A stretch of DNA of 64,000 nt from Cyathus striatus (taxonomy: Eukaryota; Basidiomycota; Agaricomycetes; Agaricales; Nidulariaceae). A model generated the notes under the pieces. That model was not told the DNA's origin, searched no databases, and saw only the letters and a program-made list of their open reading frames with translations. Positions 1 through 10,980 of this stretch are shown piece after piece. The stretch's first letter is position 1. The number at the start of each line of letters is the position of its first letter. Both the position numbers and the translations under genes were made by a program. Location: the NCBI GenBank assembly GCA_025738555.1, contig JAOVFP010000006.1:3720001-3784000 (forward strand), written 5' to 3'.

Positions 1-19
1 TTGTCGTTATATTTATGTA

Positions 20-31
20 CAGTCATCAACC
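20..31 (+). repeat. left terminal inverted repeat of the pogo-like element
   Basis: CAGTCATCAACC preceded by TA; exact reverse complement at 3018-3029. Confidence 0.88.
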
Positions 32-236
32 GGGACACGTGACACTGAAAATAAAAAATCGATCCTCATACTCAGATATTCATGTAACAAATATAAAATT
101 GATACCAATGAATGAAGACATATTGTATATATAACATAGTAAAATTTTGAGCATTTTGAGTGAAGGGAAGTGGGTGAAATTCTTAAAAAGGTGGAGGAAG
201 CCAAAAACCACCCATCACTGCGTGGCGTGACAGTGC

Positions 237-2561
237 TTAATCAGCCAATCCGCAGGCCACAGCCTTATCGCTATCACCATCATCAGGGTGCCGTTTCCTA
301 CTCCTCCTCATCCTCCATGTCTTCTTCATCTTCACTGCCCTCTTCGCTACTCTCCTCAGCACTTCAAGATTAATATTTGCCTTGAAAGTCTTCAACAGGG
401 GCCTGTCAGATTCCTTCGGCAACATGGCTTCCTTTACTGGAGGATCAATAGTGAATGGTTTTCCCTCTCGTTTGGCAGCCTGCTTTGCTTTTTTCCAGGC
501 ATCATTTGCCTCGTTATATTTTCTGGTTCGTCGTTTGTTTTCTGCCTTCCGTTCCTCCTCCTTCTCTTCCCACTTCTTCACTGCAGCTTGCCATAGCTCT
601 CGCATTTTAGCATTGGCACCCTTTTGCTCCTCATCTCGCTGCTGCTGTTCTACGTGCTCAATGACTTTCTGGTGAAATTCATCACCGGAAAGCATTCTAG
701 GTAAGCCATCCCCTAATAGCTTCCCCTTCCCCTTCCCTCTCCCCTTCCCCTTCTCTTCCCTCTTCTTCTCTTTTGATGCGAGCTCAGTCTGAACCTTTTT
801 GCAGTACATTTCATTCAAAATATTTGATGCTTGTGCACCAACAAGCCGCCCTCGCAGATTTGTGTTATCGACATGAGTCTCCTTCAAAGCTGCTAGTAGA
901 AGGGCCTCGTTCTCTGTTCGTGGGGTTAGAGAGAGGAGGGATGCTATCGTGTCTGGGGGTTGTTGGATTGGCTGAGACGGTGCGTGAACCATGGGTAATG
1001 ATGAAGATACTCCTGAGCTCCCAATTAGATACCCTATGTTGGTTTTTACCAACTGCCGAGCAGCCTCGTCAACAATTTCCTTATGGCGCTTCTTTTGTGC
1101 ATCTGATGGTGATGGTGGGCCTTCTTCATCATTTTCATTGATTGTTGCTAACGCCGCATTGTCGTCTTCTATTGACAGGTTATGGAACATCTGGGCTATT
1201 GTTCTCAACGGGGTAGAAGGTTGTGCGGGAAGGTTTGACAGTATTGATTTGGGCACGCTAGGTGCAAGCATTGCTGGGGTGATGACAGTTGGGTCAAATG
1301 GATGTACGCCTGTTTTCTGAAAGGCAGCTTTGACGTTCTCAACAGTTAAAGCTGCAATATGAGCATTCCCATAGATTTCGAGAAAATTCTCTTTTGTTAT
1401 ATCTCCGGCATGTGTTCGTGTAAACTTGTCGCGCTCTTGGCTGAGGTGCCGCTTCAAAACTGAGAATATAACAACATCCAGGCCCTGATAGATGTGGGTT
1501 GTGTGTGAGGGATAGCACAACACCAGTATTTTGTTCTCCGTGCAAAGTTGAGAAATTCAAGGCTGTAGTGTGATGTATGGCCATCAACTAGAAGAAGTCG
1601 CCATTCATCCCCTGCCTTCTCGCGTGTTTGCTTCTCAAACAGCTTCAGCCAGTCAGTGCCTATCTGGTTGTCAGTCCAACCCTTTTGCGAATATCCAATC
1701 CTGTGAGCGCATATAAGCTTCAATTTGTTTTGATAGTATGTCGACTTACGAAGCATTTGTGGGGTTATTCTGTTCCCATTTTACCTGGTAGCCCTTGCCT
1801 TTGAAGATCACTCCTGGTGGCAAGCTAGACCCATCGGCACAGATAGAGACGAGCACAGTAATATTTTCTTTGTTACCAGTTCGTCGTTGATAATGAGGCC
1901 CTCGCCGTTGGCCTCCAATAACCCGGTGTTTTTCTGTTCCATATGGCTGGCATCCCACCTCATCAACTGCATATATATTTTCATCTTTAATATCATATTC
2001 TTGCAATGTTGATTTGAGTAGATCCCACCACATTTTATTTGTGGTTGGGTTTGCGGCATCGGCTCGTTTTGACTCCAATGGTGTTGACCAAGTTGTTTTT
2101 AAGCGGTCACTATGCTTTTCAACAAAACGTGAGGTCCAGTTCTTTCCAACTCCATCTTGTGGGAAGTCAGAGTGAGGTCCAAGTCGTGCACATACTATTC
2201 TGTCAACAGTATCTTTCAATAGTCGATGAGTAAATGGAAATCCTTGATTTGCGGACTTTGTGAGAAGATCAATTATAAGTTCTGTCTCTGATGGAAGTAA
2301 CCACTCCTGCTTCTGGCTCTTCTCCGACACAGTAGGTCTACCATTTGCTCTTGCAATAATGGTATTATGACTGAGTTTGATATGTTTACCAGTTGACTCT
2401 AAGTATACCTGCTCGAAATCCCTGGCAATTGTGCGTGCACCCTTCCCCTTCGGCTTCTTGCGCTCTTCAAGATAAGCAGTAACTGCACGTGATGTCCACT
2501 GTTCTACAAGTTGCCTCTCATCTCGTATCTTCAGTGATGTGGATTTTGCTTTAGCTGGCAT
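237..2561 (-). pseudogene. pogo-like DDE transposase with one intron and one frameshift
   Basis: The protein starts MPAKAKSTSLKIRDERQ at 2561. It has an N-terminal Psq/CENP-B type helix-turn-helix region, a first catalytic Asp in YAVDEVG, a second in LLVDGHTSHYS and a third in the HTTHIYQGLD block. The tail is long, Lys/Glu/Arg-rich and coiled-coil-like. A 49-nt intron (GTAAGT at 1749 to CAG at 1701) joins NPTNAS to IGYSQKGW in frame. At about 1538-1540 one base appears to be missing: the reading shifts from AR-RTKYW into a frame giving ILVLCYPSHTTH, the conserved sequence. Apart from this frameshift the gene is full length (about 750 residues). The catalytic Asp residues are present, so the copy is probably inactive only through that lesion, or through a sequencing error there. 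Confidence 0.85.
1701..1749 (-). other. spliceosomal intron in transposase gene
   Basis: GTAAGT donor at 1749-1744 and CACAG acceptor ending at 1701; 49 nt. Removing it restores the conserved NAS-IGYSQKGWTD block in one frame. Confidence 0.8.
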
Positions 2562-3017
2562 GTATAAAAGTGAAAATGAGTAGTGAAAGAGTGGTTGGTA
2601 TGAAGTGGAAAGACCGTGTATTATCCAGTCTAACAGCACTGAATCCATGCTGCATCCTCATGGAATTAGCTCAGTTTACTGAGAATCAGTGCATTAATTT
2701 CCGTAAATTTCATACATAGCATGTTGGACCAACAGATCGATGCTTAAAATATCAGCTTCCACGCAAACAATCCTTGTCTATACATAGTTCTATGTTATTT
2801 AATTTTTGAAAGTCTCAATTTCTGACAAAGCTATCAAGTTTAGTGAGCATTATTTATATCAGTTTAAAGAACTGTAAAATATTGTAATACTACTAGATGT
2901 TCACAACATACATAGCTGTGATTTACAAAAGATTCTACATAAATTGGTGTTGATTTCGATATTGTAGAGCATAGATAACGCGGAAGTGTCACGTGACGAG
3001 GTGTTGCCTCGTTTGAT

Positions 3018-3029
3018 GGTTGATGACTG
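3018..3029 (-). repeat. right terminal inverted repeat of the pogo-like element
   Basis: GGTTGATGACTG followed by TA at 3030-3031; pairs exactly with 20-31. Confidence 0.88.
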
Positions 3030-3031
3030 TA

Positions 3032-3440
3032 TACTTCAAAATAAAACATTTTATATATTGGACTAATTTATAGAAACATAATATAAGTTATTTCATGATG
3101 GTAAATTACATGTGGAAAACCAGACGAAAACCTGGTATGAATCGCAAATGGCGTAGTTACTCAACACCAAAAACTTGGACAATACCAATGCAATTTTCAA
3201 AGATTCGGTTATGTCAAAATACTGGGCCCCTCGGAAACACCAACAACACTAAAGATCTTATTGGTAATGCCACGCAATGCCAAAAAAACTCAACTCAACC
3301 ATGTGTGCTGTCAACCCGGGTGTAGCTAAATGGAAGGGACCAATGATGCCCCATTTTATTTAGCGAAAAATTATGTATTAGTGTCGTAGTATATAGGATA
3401 CGTATACTTGAATATATATTATGTTCGGTCGAAATCTCCG
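3032..3440. other. intergenic, no recognised gene
   Basis: AT-rich sequence between the pogo element and the downstream end of the kinase-like gene. A 76-codon open frame at 3095-3325 has no recognisable domain and is not supported. Confidence 0.5.
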
Positions 3441-3442
3441 AG

Positions 3443-3822
3443 TCATCTTATACATCAGTGTGCACGATTTCTTCCCATTCCTCATCGTCCATTCTGATCT
3501 TAACATTGGCAAGACAATATTGATGATATTTAATTATCCACATAATTTGAATATATTTTGTCTCGTAAATTGTTCCAAGTAGTCCGAAGCAGTCTTCTAA
3601 GGCTGTAATTCCGACCCAAGAGAGAGATCATATACCTCTAGCAGATCTGTGTGCATGATTTTCTCCCATTCATCCTCCTTTCTGGATCCCTTAATCTCCT
3701 TTTCACAGAGATATTGATTATACTTTTTCCTTCGCATATCTTGAACATATTTCGTCTCGTACACTGTCCCAAGTAATCTGAAACAGTCTTCCAGGGCTGT
3801 AATTCCAATCCAGGCAAGAGAT
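3443..3822 (-). repeat. diverged tandem duplication of the 3' coding end (about 185 bp x2)
   Basis: Copy A (about 3628-3822) and copy B (about 3443-3627) align along their whole length. Copy A encodes AWIGITALEDCFRLLGTVYE and copy B encodes WVGITALEDCFGLLGTIYE, both ending in an acidic stretch and HTD. At the junction the frame shifts, so the gene stops at 3597 after SLGSELQP. Copy B nevertheless stays open down to a TAA near 3450. Confidence 0.8.
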
Positions 3823-6223
3823 GAAATATCTAGTAATTGCACCATTGAAATAGGATACCAATTCTTAGGATCTTTCTCATTTGCTGCCTTTATTGAGTAG
3901 CGGGCAAAAGACCACTGGTCTATTGCCGTTTTTTGGACCAGGTTGACATAATGCATTGTTTTTTGGTAATTCATGTCATCTATGTCATCTATGGATGATG
4001 GTGATCTGATAAAACTTTCTGCAGATCATTGGTAAACTATGAATGCCCATGTCAAAAAGCACTAGCCACGTACCAGCTTTGCTATATATTAATTCAGGAA
4101 GACTAAGTAGCTGGTGTACGTCATATGAAGTTACACTGCATGCATTATAGAAATCGCGGAGGGCTTCATAGTAAAAATTTTGCCAGTAAGATATCTCTGG
4201 AGTAAGTTTTATGTTTGAGATTGTAAGCCCTTTTGAGGCAGCAAAACCATCTGAAAGTGGCTTGGTTCCTGACTTGTCTAATGACCAGTACATGTGTGGT
4301 GGTGAAACCTTCCCATTGGCTTTATCAATATCAGGTTCAGAAATAAACAGATAAACTTCTGTGTTGAGACTTTCTTCCATCAAGCGAATTAGAGGGGATA
4401 AATAGATATTGATTTCAAGAGTAATTTTCACCCCAGATACTGTAAATATTAGAACAGAACTTAACTGTACAGCAGCTGAAATAATCATTACCTATTCCAA
4501 ATTTAAATGGAGTGTTGCAAAAGAATGCCCAATAACTGTTTAGTACATGCGACACTTGAGGAAGCCAGCTATTATAAGCATCATCAGAAATTTCACATAT
4601 TCCATCAACCATGATCTGTCTGTAATCTGCTTTCTTGCAGTCCATTGATGCGATGGTCTTTCTTCTTAGCTTAAAGCTAAAACAGGATGAATAATATATA
4701 TGTGTGGAAGATGTAATAAAAATAACCATTACCATGTTAATTCTCCCACACGCACTGCATGCTTGTAGAATATGTTCGAGCCATAATCATCATGGTTCCA
4801 TGTAATCTTTGGTTTCAAGTTTTGTTGATGTATGACTCCAAGATGACTGGATATGTAGTGGTGGAAACCATTTAGCATCACAACAGAATGGCCAAGATTA
4901 TATTCCAACATGTTGTCAGGCCATGCTTCATTCTTCACCATCAGAAAGGCATGATGCCATGAAGATATCACTTTCGCATTTCTGAAGTTTGCGAGGGATA
5001 TGGTGTTATTGTTTTTGAGAATTGACAGGGGCACCTCCAAGTCACTAGCTAGTTGCGGTATACCCTGTGAAGCATATGTTATGTAAGGGGTATCATAGGG
5101 GAAATCTGTTAGCACGAATTTGTTATAAATCTACAGAGATTTAATGAAGATGGGGTGGGAAAATGGGGTGAATGATGCTTACAGATAGGGTGGCTTTGAG
5201 ATTACCATAAGAATCAACATTTAAATCTATAACACAAGTACCATAGGTTTCAAGTTCATATCCACACAACTGGTCGTAAAGAATGGTTCCGTAGTAGTCC
5301 AGGGAAATATCTCTGAAGTAAGTTGTCAAATAATTGATAGTGTCCTGGATGATCGTTCAAATCACCGTAGTGAAATATCATTACGGCTTACATGATATTC
5401 AAATATCTGAATACTTTATCAGAATTTATTTGACAGCAGAAATGAGTGCTTACATATTTGATATAAGATGCAGTATGTTGTAAAGGTTTCAGAGAAAGCG
5501 CATATTCCCGTTGGTGTTGACGTATTCCTGCTAATAAAGTCAGAAATTGAGTGAGCGACCAACTTGAATGTGTACCGTCATCGTAAAATATGAGGCCAAC
5601 GGTGTCACCTGATTCGCAAATGCCGAACACTTGAACTATTCTTGGGTTCCTATTATGTTGCTTATTAATAAAAAATGGAATTTAAGTAGGCATGATTATC
5701 GTACCACATCCTAGATAGAATATCAATTTCCGCTTTAAATCGCTTGGCAATATTAAGTATCTCTGTCTGAAATCATAAGTGAGATAATAAAGTACACACA
5801 GCATATGCCTTATATCCATGGTAGACTCGTGCCATCCTTCTCTGTTTATGGCCTGAATCATCAACTTCAACTATGCAATCAATGCATGCTTTGTCTAGTC
5901 TGTTTGATCCTTTTATCGTCTCGACTACTTGGATGTTACCTCTCCTAATTTGTTGGTACTACACGCGGGTGTTAGAAGAAATATGATAACTAATATCCAA
6001 AATTTTACGTTAGACATTAACGTGCTTTTTGAATAAGGTTTTCTGGGAAACCTTGTAGATTGGCTTGCATGCGGGGGCTTTGAATATATCTTCTTGGCAT
6101 CTACAATATATATGGAATATATGATGTCACAACACATAACAAGAAAGATCGAAACCTACAGAACTTTACATTCTCAACGAAGACACTATGTTGAATAACG
6201 AAGTTCGAAGCTGCGTTGAACAT
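3597..6223 (-). CDS. kinase-like protein of agaricomycete type, multi-exon
   Basis: Not a named gene. Reading leftward from ATG at 6223, the protein begins MFNAASNFVIQHSVF, then after a probable intron (6159-6101) reaches a region resembling a protein kinase N-lobe: RRMARVYHGYKA, then KRFKAEIDILSRM, then a block RIVQVFGICESGD followed by LIFYDDG. This resembles the alpha-C helix and hinge of degenerate fungal kinases. Middle and C-terminal blocks (WSLTQFLTLLAG; PPHMYWSLDKSGTKPLS; KNWYPISMVQLLDIS) recall agaricomycete proteins of unknown function; I see no clear HRD or DFG motif, so it may be a pseudokinase. At least six introns are needed; the join at 4073-4019 (GTACGT to CTGCAG, 55 nt) gives SKAESFIRSPSS in frame. 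Several exon borders remain uncertain. The end at 3597 is a premature-looking stop inside a duplicated exon (see 3443-3822). Confidence 0.6.
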
Positions 6224-7480
6224 TTCTTCATGAGATAATTGAAAGATATATCTAAGACGGGGGTCTACAATGAGAGGCAAGATGGAGCGATCGAATTATA
6301 GTGCAGCGCAACAAATGGTACTGTGGGCAGATATTTAAAGGGTGGGTGCTGTTGGAAGCTGTGCATTGCGGTGTGTTCATCTAATGTGGTAACGTACACT
6401 GATACTCTGATGCGTTATTAAAATAAATAATACCTAAATGTTCAACTTATAACAATAAAGAGCATGCTTAGCTTCCGATTTTTGATCAATAACTACTCAC
6501 CGTATTACCTATAGGACAACTCTGAGATTCATTAAATAAAAGCAAGAATGTGTAGGACCATGGGTAAACTATAAGCATAATAGACAGATCGTAGTGGCAC
6601 CGGGTGCTCCAAATTCAGATAGATGATAAAAAGAGAGGATTTAATCAGTGGCTATGAAGCACAGGGTAAAGCGAAGGCGATGAAGATGAAGCTTCAGAAA
6701 TGAGTTAAAATGTCAGTTGCCACCGATGGTGGCAGTTAGATTGGAGGGATACTAACAGTTAATGGCACGAGATAAGTATCAACGGTCCACGGAAGGGTAT
6801 GCTGTGAAAATGCAGTTGAAGTCAATGTTGTAACGCCGATTAGTATCATATTGCGAAGGACGAGAATCGTGACTATCGCTGAATACACTAGGGGAGGACG
6901 GTGACGCTAACGACGACGAAGCCTGATGAAGCATTACGTAATAGTAGGCTCGAGATGAGTGCGGTCGAATGACTAAGCTGTGGAACGGAGGTGGAACTCG
7001 CGAAGAATCAAATATTAAAGACTTCCAATATGCGAGCACAGGATCGACGGCAGCCAACGTATCGGAATAAAGAACGCAAGTACAAGAATGGACGCAAGCC
7101 AAAAATCCCGGTGCCAATACTCAGAATTATTGCTCTTCCATATGACGACGACATCGTCCCCATATGTCTCTACGCATATCTGAATTGACGCAGTTCATTT
7201 ATCACTAAAGCACTAGCAGAAACGAGAACACAGGAATCTACTCGAAGTTATGGACAACTCATTGATTCAAGTTACAAGATCTGCAGATGGATGTCGAGAG
7301 ATAATCTGCGCAGCCGGTAGTAAGTACATGGGGTGATCGAGTCGTGGCTTCGATTCTGACTATCCAATAGGATTTCATTATGATCTAATATTCACGACCT
7401 GATATCACATGTTTGTAAACCAGTTCATTTTACTATCGTGCTTGTGACTGATGATCTTGAAAGATCTTACATGACAGCAT
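6224..7480. other. upstream/intergenic region, no supported gene
   Basis: Contains the promoter side of the kinase-like gene. A 112-codon open frame at 6779-7117 on the minus strand has low-complexity Ser/Pro content and no recognisable domain; I do not call it. Confidence 0.45.
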
Positions 7481-9160
7481 CCACTACAGGTCTTGCTACA
7501 GTGCAACACCGATCATTACATGACAGCTGAAAACCTGCCGTGTCACTATCGATGCCGGACCTGTGGGAATTTCTTGATGTTTTAATTTGGTATTAATTGG
7601 TCTTATCTTATCACTCATACAGATCTATACATAAGAAACTCAAAGCAGCAGGGGTGTCTATAAGTATAACCATCAGAGGATTGGTACTAGGTGTTCCACT
7701 ATTAAATAGTCGAAGGCAAAGCTACATGATGTTTTCACACTCCTGGCACACGGATGTATTGCGGTGCTGCAAAATCAATTGCAAAATGACCTGCAAAGTG
7801 TTTTCATTTTGACACATGCAAAATGGGGTGAAAATACTTTTCCTTAAAAGGTAATTTTATCTATAGAAGGAAATCATTTTACTCACAATTAGCCCTTCTC
7901 AAAACTTAAACACCTTGCAACTAGTTTTGCATCAGATTTTGCAGTACACAATAAAGCATCAGGTCAGGAGTGTCAATGGTATACTGCTGTCTGATGAAAG
8001 TGCCTGCAAGCTTAGAAGTGTGATACATAATACAATCGATTTACTTACTCATACAAGTCGCTGTCAGTGTGCGAAGATCCATGTTATCGACATCCATCTT
8101 GTACCTTGTGCATCACATTGATATTGTTTTTATATCTGACAGACATAAGAGTGCCTATCTTATATCTTATCATTTTACAGCTTTGCAGGTGAATGTGAGA
8201 TATGGAGATAAGGACAGGGTATATTATTATAATATGCTATCTCTGATACACAGGCAACTGGTGTGCAGACCACTGAATGCACTTGAGACGCCTGCACCAG
8301 GACTCATCATGTAGTTGTAGTCATCATGAAGATTTCCAGCAGTTGATATGCACTAACAGTGAGAGCAAGGTGGACACAGAGCACTGGTCAATTGTTCTAC
8401 ACACCATTACTAAGGGCACAACTAGTGCCAGTGCCAGTCACTGTTCCCATCTCATAAAAAAGATAGAACACAAGCCACAACATTTATGTCTTCCAGGCTT
8501 TGTGAGCTGAAGAGGGCATAAGCATGTGAACAAAACGGAAAGGAGAAAGCAACAGAACAGAGTGAAGAGATAAAGCTTGAGGGCTATTTGTCCACCTGCT
8601 CTGCAGTGGTATCGCGGCATCTGCTGTTCCCCTATCCATCTGCACCCCTAGCACAAGAGACACAACCTCCTGTACATGAGCAGAGAAGGATCAACCCACC
8701 CTTCATCATACCTCCTGGTTCTCCCTTCCTCGCACAAAGCCATTCCAATATGAACACCCATCATTTGCACCCCCTGCAGGTGTGAGTACAGAGGGCATAA
8801 GCACGTGGAAAGGGGAACAGAGCAGAAAAGGATGAAGAGATGAAGAAGCTTGAGGGCTATTCATTCACATGCTCTGCACTGGCAATGTGGAATCACCCAA
8901 CCCCCTCTCCATCTGTACCCCAAGCACAGTTCCTCCCTCCTCCCTCCTCACTTCCTCATACCCTTCCGTATGAATCCACATGTTTACCTTGGATCTCTTG
9001 GTGGCTACATCATGTCGACTGCACAGCATGAGATCAATGAGTAGATTCGTGGCATGTGGGCTGGAGAGGGCATTCTTAGCACATGGGTGAAAAGGGCAGA
9101 GAAAGGAGAACAGAACTGGGGAAGAGAAACTCACCCTATATCCCTACACCTCAGACAAGG
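7480..9160 (+). repeat. dispersed repeat, copy inverted relative to 26.0-28.7 kb
   Basis: Blocks such as TATAAGTATAACCATCAGAG (near 7660), TGTCTGATGAAAG (near 7990), the stretch around 8040-8330 and the GCTTGAGGGCTATT modules near 8580 and 8850 recur as reverse complements at 28,000-28,690 and 26,500-27,650. About 230 bp at 7735-7965, rich in TTTTGCA motifs, is absent from the other copy and looks like a small insertion. No coding capacity is recognised; the short open frames here are not supported. Confidence 0.75.
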
Positions 9161-10980
9161 GTGGATCGGATCGCTGTAAATATGGTACAACCCGATTTAC
9201 TTAATGATTAGAATAGTTATTAAAATATGTTATCTGACTGATGTGTGAGCAAATCTAGAATATGTGCAAGAATAAGAAAACTGACCAATCCATGCAACAT
9301 ATTTACAATAAGATCCATGACCCCATCTGTTCCTAGGCCAATCAGAAAATTTTCAGAGGCTCAGTTCACATTGCACAGGTAAAATCGGCATGAAACAATT
9401 GGAACAATAAGCAGATGTATTACCCGATTTGGGATTTTCTGATGCATCTGACACATTACATATTTTATGATTCGCACTCCGGTAGTGGCGGTGGAGGTGG
9501 CGGTGCTTCCTACCGACGCATAGTCAACCCCCAAGAGCTGATCGATAGTCCGTAGAGCTCGCAAGGTTCTCAGTTCAATGGACGATTCACCTTATATCCC
9601 TGGGAGGGAGATGTTCCCTCATATTCTCCCTGGTGCGCCTGAGATAATACATATACCACACAAGTGCAACTTTAGTTTGATACAGAACCTGATCTGCTTC
9701 TTTACTGTTTACAGCACGGAAACGCATATGCTTATCCGTCGTTTGATGCGGGGGATCAACGCCAGGGAGTAGATATCTATGGGTATGAGTACCATCAGCC
9801 CGAGACTGCTCCAGTTCCTGGTACGTTATGTCATATATAATCACTTTGACTTAGCCTAATACGAGGGGTATAGTACGCAGAACACCAAGGGCACCTACCG
9901 ATCCTAATGCGATCACCAACTATACCCGCTCATCATTCTAGTACCAGACCCAGGAGACTACTTAATGCAAAAACATCACATTCCACCACATATTGAAGTG
10001 AACCTTAACGCTCTCTCTGATCCGGCGGACGGGCAGAAGGCCGACTTATGAGCTGCTTACACTCATTTGATTGGCTATTTACATGAGCCCGAGGGAGATG
10101 TTGACGTTGCAGTAGATTTACGCTGTTGTGGCTCAATTTGATTGTTATAAGATGAATCCGAAGGAGGGTTGGAAGGTTCGTTTTTCTCCCCCCTTTTCCC
10201 TCTTATACACAGGTGATTAATAGATGATTAGAACTCGATAAGGCACAACCTATACTTCAACTTCCTCTTCCGCAAAAGAATCGTCCAATCATGGAGCCCG
10301 GGAAGGGCCACTACTGGTAGATCGACATCTCAATTAACAATCTCCACATACTGCCAATCAATGATTTTACTCCCTTCCTATGCCGCTGCGAGCAGCGCAT
10401 TGTACACACAGCCCTCGCGTGTCCATGCATACTCTGCGTAAAGTGTTTTTCCACCGCCAAGGCGGGACTTGTAATAATTGGTTCTTGATTGGTGATATTT
10501 CGCAGAGGCTTAGCGCTTAAGTCTTCTGTCTAGCTAACTCTAATGAGTTTTTGTATACGGAGGAGAACAGTCGATATGCGAGTGTGGTACAGGCAATTAT
10601 AGTATGGTCGTAGTGGGGAGGAATGCGCGTGCGGGAGAAGTATGGAGACTATTCAATGAGTGACTGTACATCACGGGCGGCGTTGAGGAATGTATTATAG
10701 ATCAGCTATCAGATATGTAGAACGATCTCGAGACGGCTTAATATTCGAGTGCTAAAGTGGCTCTGTAGAAACGAATTATGATGAGGCTGATCGTGAACCG
10801 AGTTCGAAGTGTATAAGGTAGTCTTTCATCTTGCTCATATCATCGTCGCTTCAGCTATCCTTACCTCAGATGTCCAACGTTCAAGTTTAACCTTCAAGCT
10901 TCAGATTTGTACCGGTTGCCAATGAGTAGGGACGATAGCAAGGCAGTGGATAGGAGTTATAGGATGTTTGGTGGTGTTGT
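9160..10980 (+). other. decayed coding-like sequence of unknown origin
   Basis: Plus-strand fragments read like exons: MDDSPYIPGREMFPHILPGA at 9578; GNAYAYPSFDAGDQRQGVD near 9720; and VPDPGDYLMQKHHIPPHIEV near 9945. GTACGT occurs at an apparent donor near 9820. Stops interrupt the later part (near 9900 and 10,050). I cannot assign a family. It may be a dead gene or transposon cargo. Confidence 0.3.

Larger units (their letters stand above)
20..3029 (-). mobile_element. pogo/Fot1-like DNA transposon (Tc1-mariner superfamily)
   Basis: A 3010-bp element bounded by perfect 12-bp inverted ends: CAGTCATCAACC at 20-31 and its reverse complement at 3018-3029. Both ends are flanked by TA (18-19 and 3030-3031), the target-site duplication expected of this superfamily. 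Just inside the ends both sides carry CACGTGACACT, a probable subterminal transposase site. The element encodes one transposase on the minus strand. It looks recent because the ends are perfect and the gene carries one visible lesion. Confidence 0.9.

Noticed and set aside
6779..7117. 112-codon minus-strand open frame
   Set aside because: Ser/Pro-rich, no domain, no intron signals or conserved context; likely chance.
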